A stretch of 6,235 bases of DNA from Clostridia bacterium (GTDB lineage: Bacteria > Bacillota > Clostridia > Oscillospirales > Acutalibacteraceae), in contig CAAGJJ010000164.1 in assembly GCA_900770165.1 (NCBI GenBank), forward strand, positions 1 through 6,235. The letters are read 5' to 3'. A program made the position numbers and the translations under genes. The notes below the pieces were generated by a model, which worked only from the letters and a program-made list of their open reading frames with translations, was not told where the DNA came from and searched no databases. Of this stretch, positions 4,925 through 6,235 are shown in pieces (position 1 is the first letter of the stretch; every line of letters begins with the position of its first letter).

Positions 4925-6058
4925 CGTCAGATTAATGGGGATTCGTTATGTTTAAGTACATATCAGTATCTTAAGAAGAATGAGGAGTGGGCTGGTAGGT
5001 ATGAGGATTTTCTAAAGGGAAGGAAGTCACTGCCTTTATTGTATGATCCATTTTTTAAGAAGATATTTAATCCGGTTGAGAGAAGAGACAGGCTTTCAGA
5101 ACTGGTAAGCTGTCTGTTAGGACAAAAGGTTACTGTTCTAGAAGTGTTTCCTAATGAGGATTCACAGTTTCTTGGCGTGATGATTATTATGGATATGGTT
5201 GTGCTGATGGCTGACGGAAGTATTGCTAATATTGAGATTCAGAAGATTTCTTATGATTTTCAGGCGGAGAGAATATCGTGTTATTCTGCTGATCTTGTGC
5301 TTAGACAGTATAAGATGATTACTGGAAAGAATGAGAAGGGAAAGTTGGAATCTTCAATGAATGGTTCTTCCAAACCGTCTTATAAGGATATGAGGAAGGT
5401 TCATACAATTATTTTATTTGAGGACAGTAATAAAAGTCTTATAAGTCAGGTTGATAAGGCACTATATTTTCATGTTGGAAAGACACAATTTAATACTGGA
5501 ATCAAGATTGAATTATTGCAGGATTTTGTACTGGTAAGCCTTGACACATTTAAAAAATACCGATATTCTGATATTAGAGAAGGGCGTATTAAGATAACGG
5601 ATTACGATTATGACAGTAGTCAGTATAATGATGAACTTGTATCTGAGAAGATGAAACAGGATAGGTTAAAGTATCTGTCATTGTTCGTAGCCGAGACACC
5701 GCAGGAGATAGAAAGGTTGATAGAGATATTTCCTGATCTGGAATCTGTACGCCGGGATATTAATGAATATTTGGAAAGACCTGGGGAGGTGCTCAGTATG
5801 TTTTCAGAGGCGTTAAGGATATTGGACAGGAATACGGCAGAGTTGATGGTCGACAGGATGAAGGATGAGATGGAGGCTTTGCAGGTTCAGAATGATGAAC
5901 TGACAGGCGAGATTGATGAATTGAAGGAACAGAAAGATGAGCTTTCATGGAAGAATAATGAGCTTTTAGGGAAGAATAATGAACTTTCAGTAAAGAATAA
6001 TGAGTTACAAGCAGAAGTTGAAAAGTTAAAGAAGTTATTAGCAGAACAGAATAAGTAG
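4886..6058 (+). CDS. Rpn-family recombination-promoting nuclease / PD-(D/E)XK putative transposase
   Basis: This complete 390-residue protein is of the Rpn/PDDEXK_2 type. Visible landmarks are DPFFKKIFN (54-62), RLSELVSCLLGQ (69-80), the nuclease core IIMDMVV...GSIANIEIQ (100-119) with D103, E117 and Q119, and RISCYSADLVLRQY (129-142). The E-x-Q form is usual in this family. Relatives such as E. coli RpnA are Mg-dependent endonucleases that promote RecA-independent recombination. Residues about 323-390 form a Leu/Asn-rich coiled coil of heptads (NDEL, DEL, KNNEL units), probably for oligomerisation. The start at ATG 4886 is supported by the same start in the stump at 808. Its ribosome binding site is unusually distant (4851-4858), and a short leader frame ends just before it. 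Base composition is clearly less AT-rich than the neighbouring operon. It converges on the uronate isomerase gene across a shared terminator. Confidence 0.9.
   Translation: MEFSEKDYYDAVMRQINGDSLCLSTYQYLKKNEEWAGRYEDFLKGRKSLPLLYDPFFKKIFNPVERRDRLSELVSCLLGQKVTVLEVFPNEDSQFLGVMIIMDMVVLMADGSIANIEIQKISYDFQAERISCYSADLVLRQYKMITGKNEKGKLESSMNGSSKPSYKDMRKVHTIILFEDSNKSLISQVDKALYFHVGKTQFNTGIKIELLQDFVLVSLDTFKKYRYSDIREGRIKITDYDYDSSQYNDELVSEKMKQDRLKYLSLFVAETPQEIERLIEIFPDLESVRRDINEYLERPGEVLSMFSEALRILDRNTAELMVDRMKDEMEALQVQNDELTGEIDELKEQKDELSWKNNELLGKNNELSVKNNELQAEVEKLKKLLAEQNK
5951..6013 (+). repeat. Three tandem 21-bp coding repeats in the coiled coil
   Basis: Three successive 21-base units start at 5951, 5972 and 5993. 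Each begins AAGAATAATGA and encodes KNNEL plus two variable residues (LG, SV, QA). Each unit is one coiled-coil heptad, so unit gain or loss would keep the reading frame and only change coiled-coil length. More diverged DEL units precede them (about 5893-5950). Confidence 0.85.
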
Positions 6059-6059
6059 T

Positions 6060-6107
6060 AAAAAAGCCGTTACCACAAATATTGTGGCAGCGGCTTTTAT
6101 CTTTTTA
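6060..6107. terminator. Bidirectional terminator between convergent genes
   Basis: AAAAGCCG...CCACAA (6062-6078) pairs with TTGTGG...CGGCTTTT (6082-6098), with two non-Watson-Crick positions in the stem and a short loop. There is an A-run before it and TTTTATCTTTTT after it on the plus strand, so it can end transcription of the Rpn gene rightwards and of the isomerase gene leftwards. Confidence 0.85.
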
Positions 6108-6115
6108 GGTATTAA

Positions 6116-6235
6116 TTAAAGATCAAATCCAAAGTATCTTACAGCGTTGTTGTATGAGATACCTTCAACTATCTTCTTCAATGCCTTCTCATCTGCTGGA
6201 TATTCACCATTCTCTACCCATCCACCGATAAGCTC
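6116..6235 (-). CDS. uxaC: Uronate (glucuronate) isomerase, C-terminal end (partial)
   Basis: Only the last 39 residues plus the TAA stop (6116-6118) are inside the window; the gene continues beyond the right edge. The tail reads ELIGGWVENGEYP, then KALKKIVEGISYNNAVRYFG. This matches the UxaC C-terminus (WVExGExPxD...LxxIVxxIxYNNAxxYFG), an amidohydrolase-fold enzyme that converts D-glucuronate to D-fructuronate and D-galacturonate to D-tagaturonate in pectin and hexuronate breakdown. The catalytic metal site is outside the window. It converges on the Rpn gene and ends at the shared terminator. It looks like ordinary chromosomal metabolism and so marks the right edge of the accessory region. 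Confidence 0.8.
   Translation of the reverse strand, partial: ELIGGWVENGEYPADEKALKKIVEGISYNNAVRYFGFDL

Noticed and set aside
5192..5242. E-x-Q instead of E-x-K in the Rpn nuclease core as a sign of inactivation
   Set aside because: IExQ is the usual form in this family, so it is not evidence of a dead enzyme.
1..6235. CRISPR array, tRNA or rRNA genes
   Set aside because: No regularly spaced repeat-spacer pattern, tRNA cloverleaf or rRNA-like stretch was seen. The only tandem repeats are the 21-bp coding units and one small duplication.

Overview
The window looks like a piece of a low-GC Gram-positive gut-type genome (Clostridia, probably Lachnospiraceae). Supporting signs are strong purine-rich ribosome binding sites, IS66-type remnants, a recombination-promoting nuclease (Rpn/PD-(D/E)XK) gene of the kind often multicopy in that family, and a uronate isomerase tail at the right edge. 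This assignment is an inference from gene families, not a database match.

Layout: positions 1-437 (minus strand) hold a broken, chimeric tyrosine recombinase, in which the core of one integrase runs in frame into the N-terminal domain of a second. Positions 470-649 (minus) hold the decayed C-terminus of an IS66 transposase, with a hairpin terminator between the two. Positions 652-909 hold a first copy of an Rpn leader plus a 33-codon stump of the Rpn gene. Positions 940-3866 hold a compact, very AT-rich, three-gene plus-strand operon with its own extended -10 promoter: a DUF262-like protein with an altered DGQQR motif, an ABC-type AAA ATPase of the DUF3696 group, and a third protein I do not recognise, whose C-terminal strand pattern recalls RelE/ParE toxins. 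Positions 3867-4517 are gene debris with hairpins and an IS66 accessory-gene stump. Positions 4518-4724 are the N-terminal stump of a GNAT acetyltransferase. Positions 4726-6058 hold a second copy of the Rpn leader followed by a complete Rpn-family gene with a coiled-coil tail. A bidirectional terminator follows, and then the 3' end of a convergent uronate isomerase gene.

How it fits together: the three operon genes are spaced as one translational unit (4-bp overlap, then 0 bp), so they probably act together. The sensor/regulator + ATPase + orphan pattern, the low GC and the surrounding mobile-element debris fit an accessory anti-phage defence cassette, although no activity can be read from sequence alone. 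The cassette lies between two diverged direct copies (about 75% identical by eye) of the Rpn 5' region. This suggests it was inserted beside, or carried with, repeated Rpn units.
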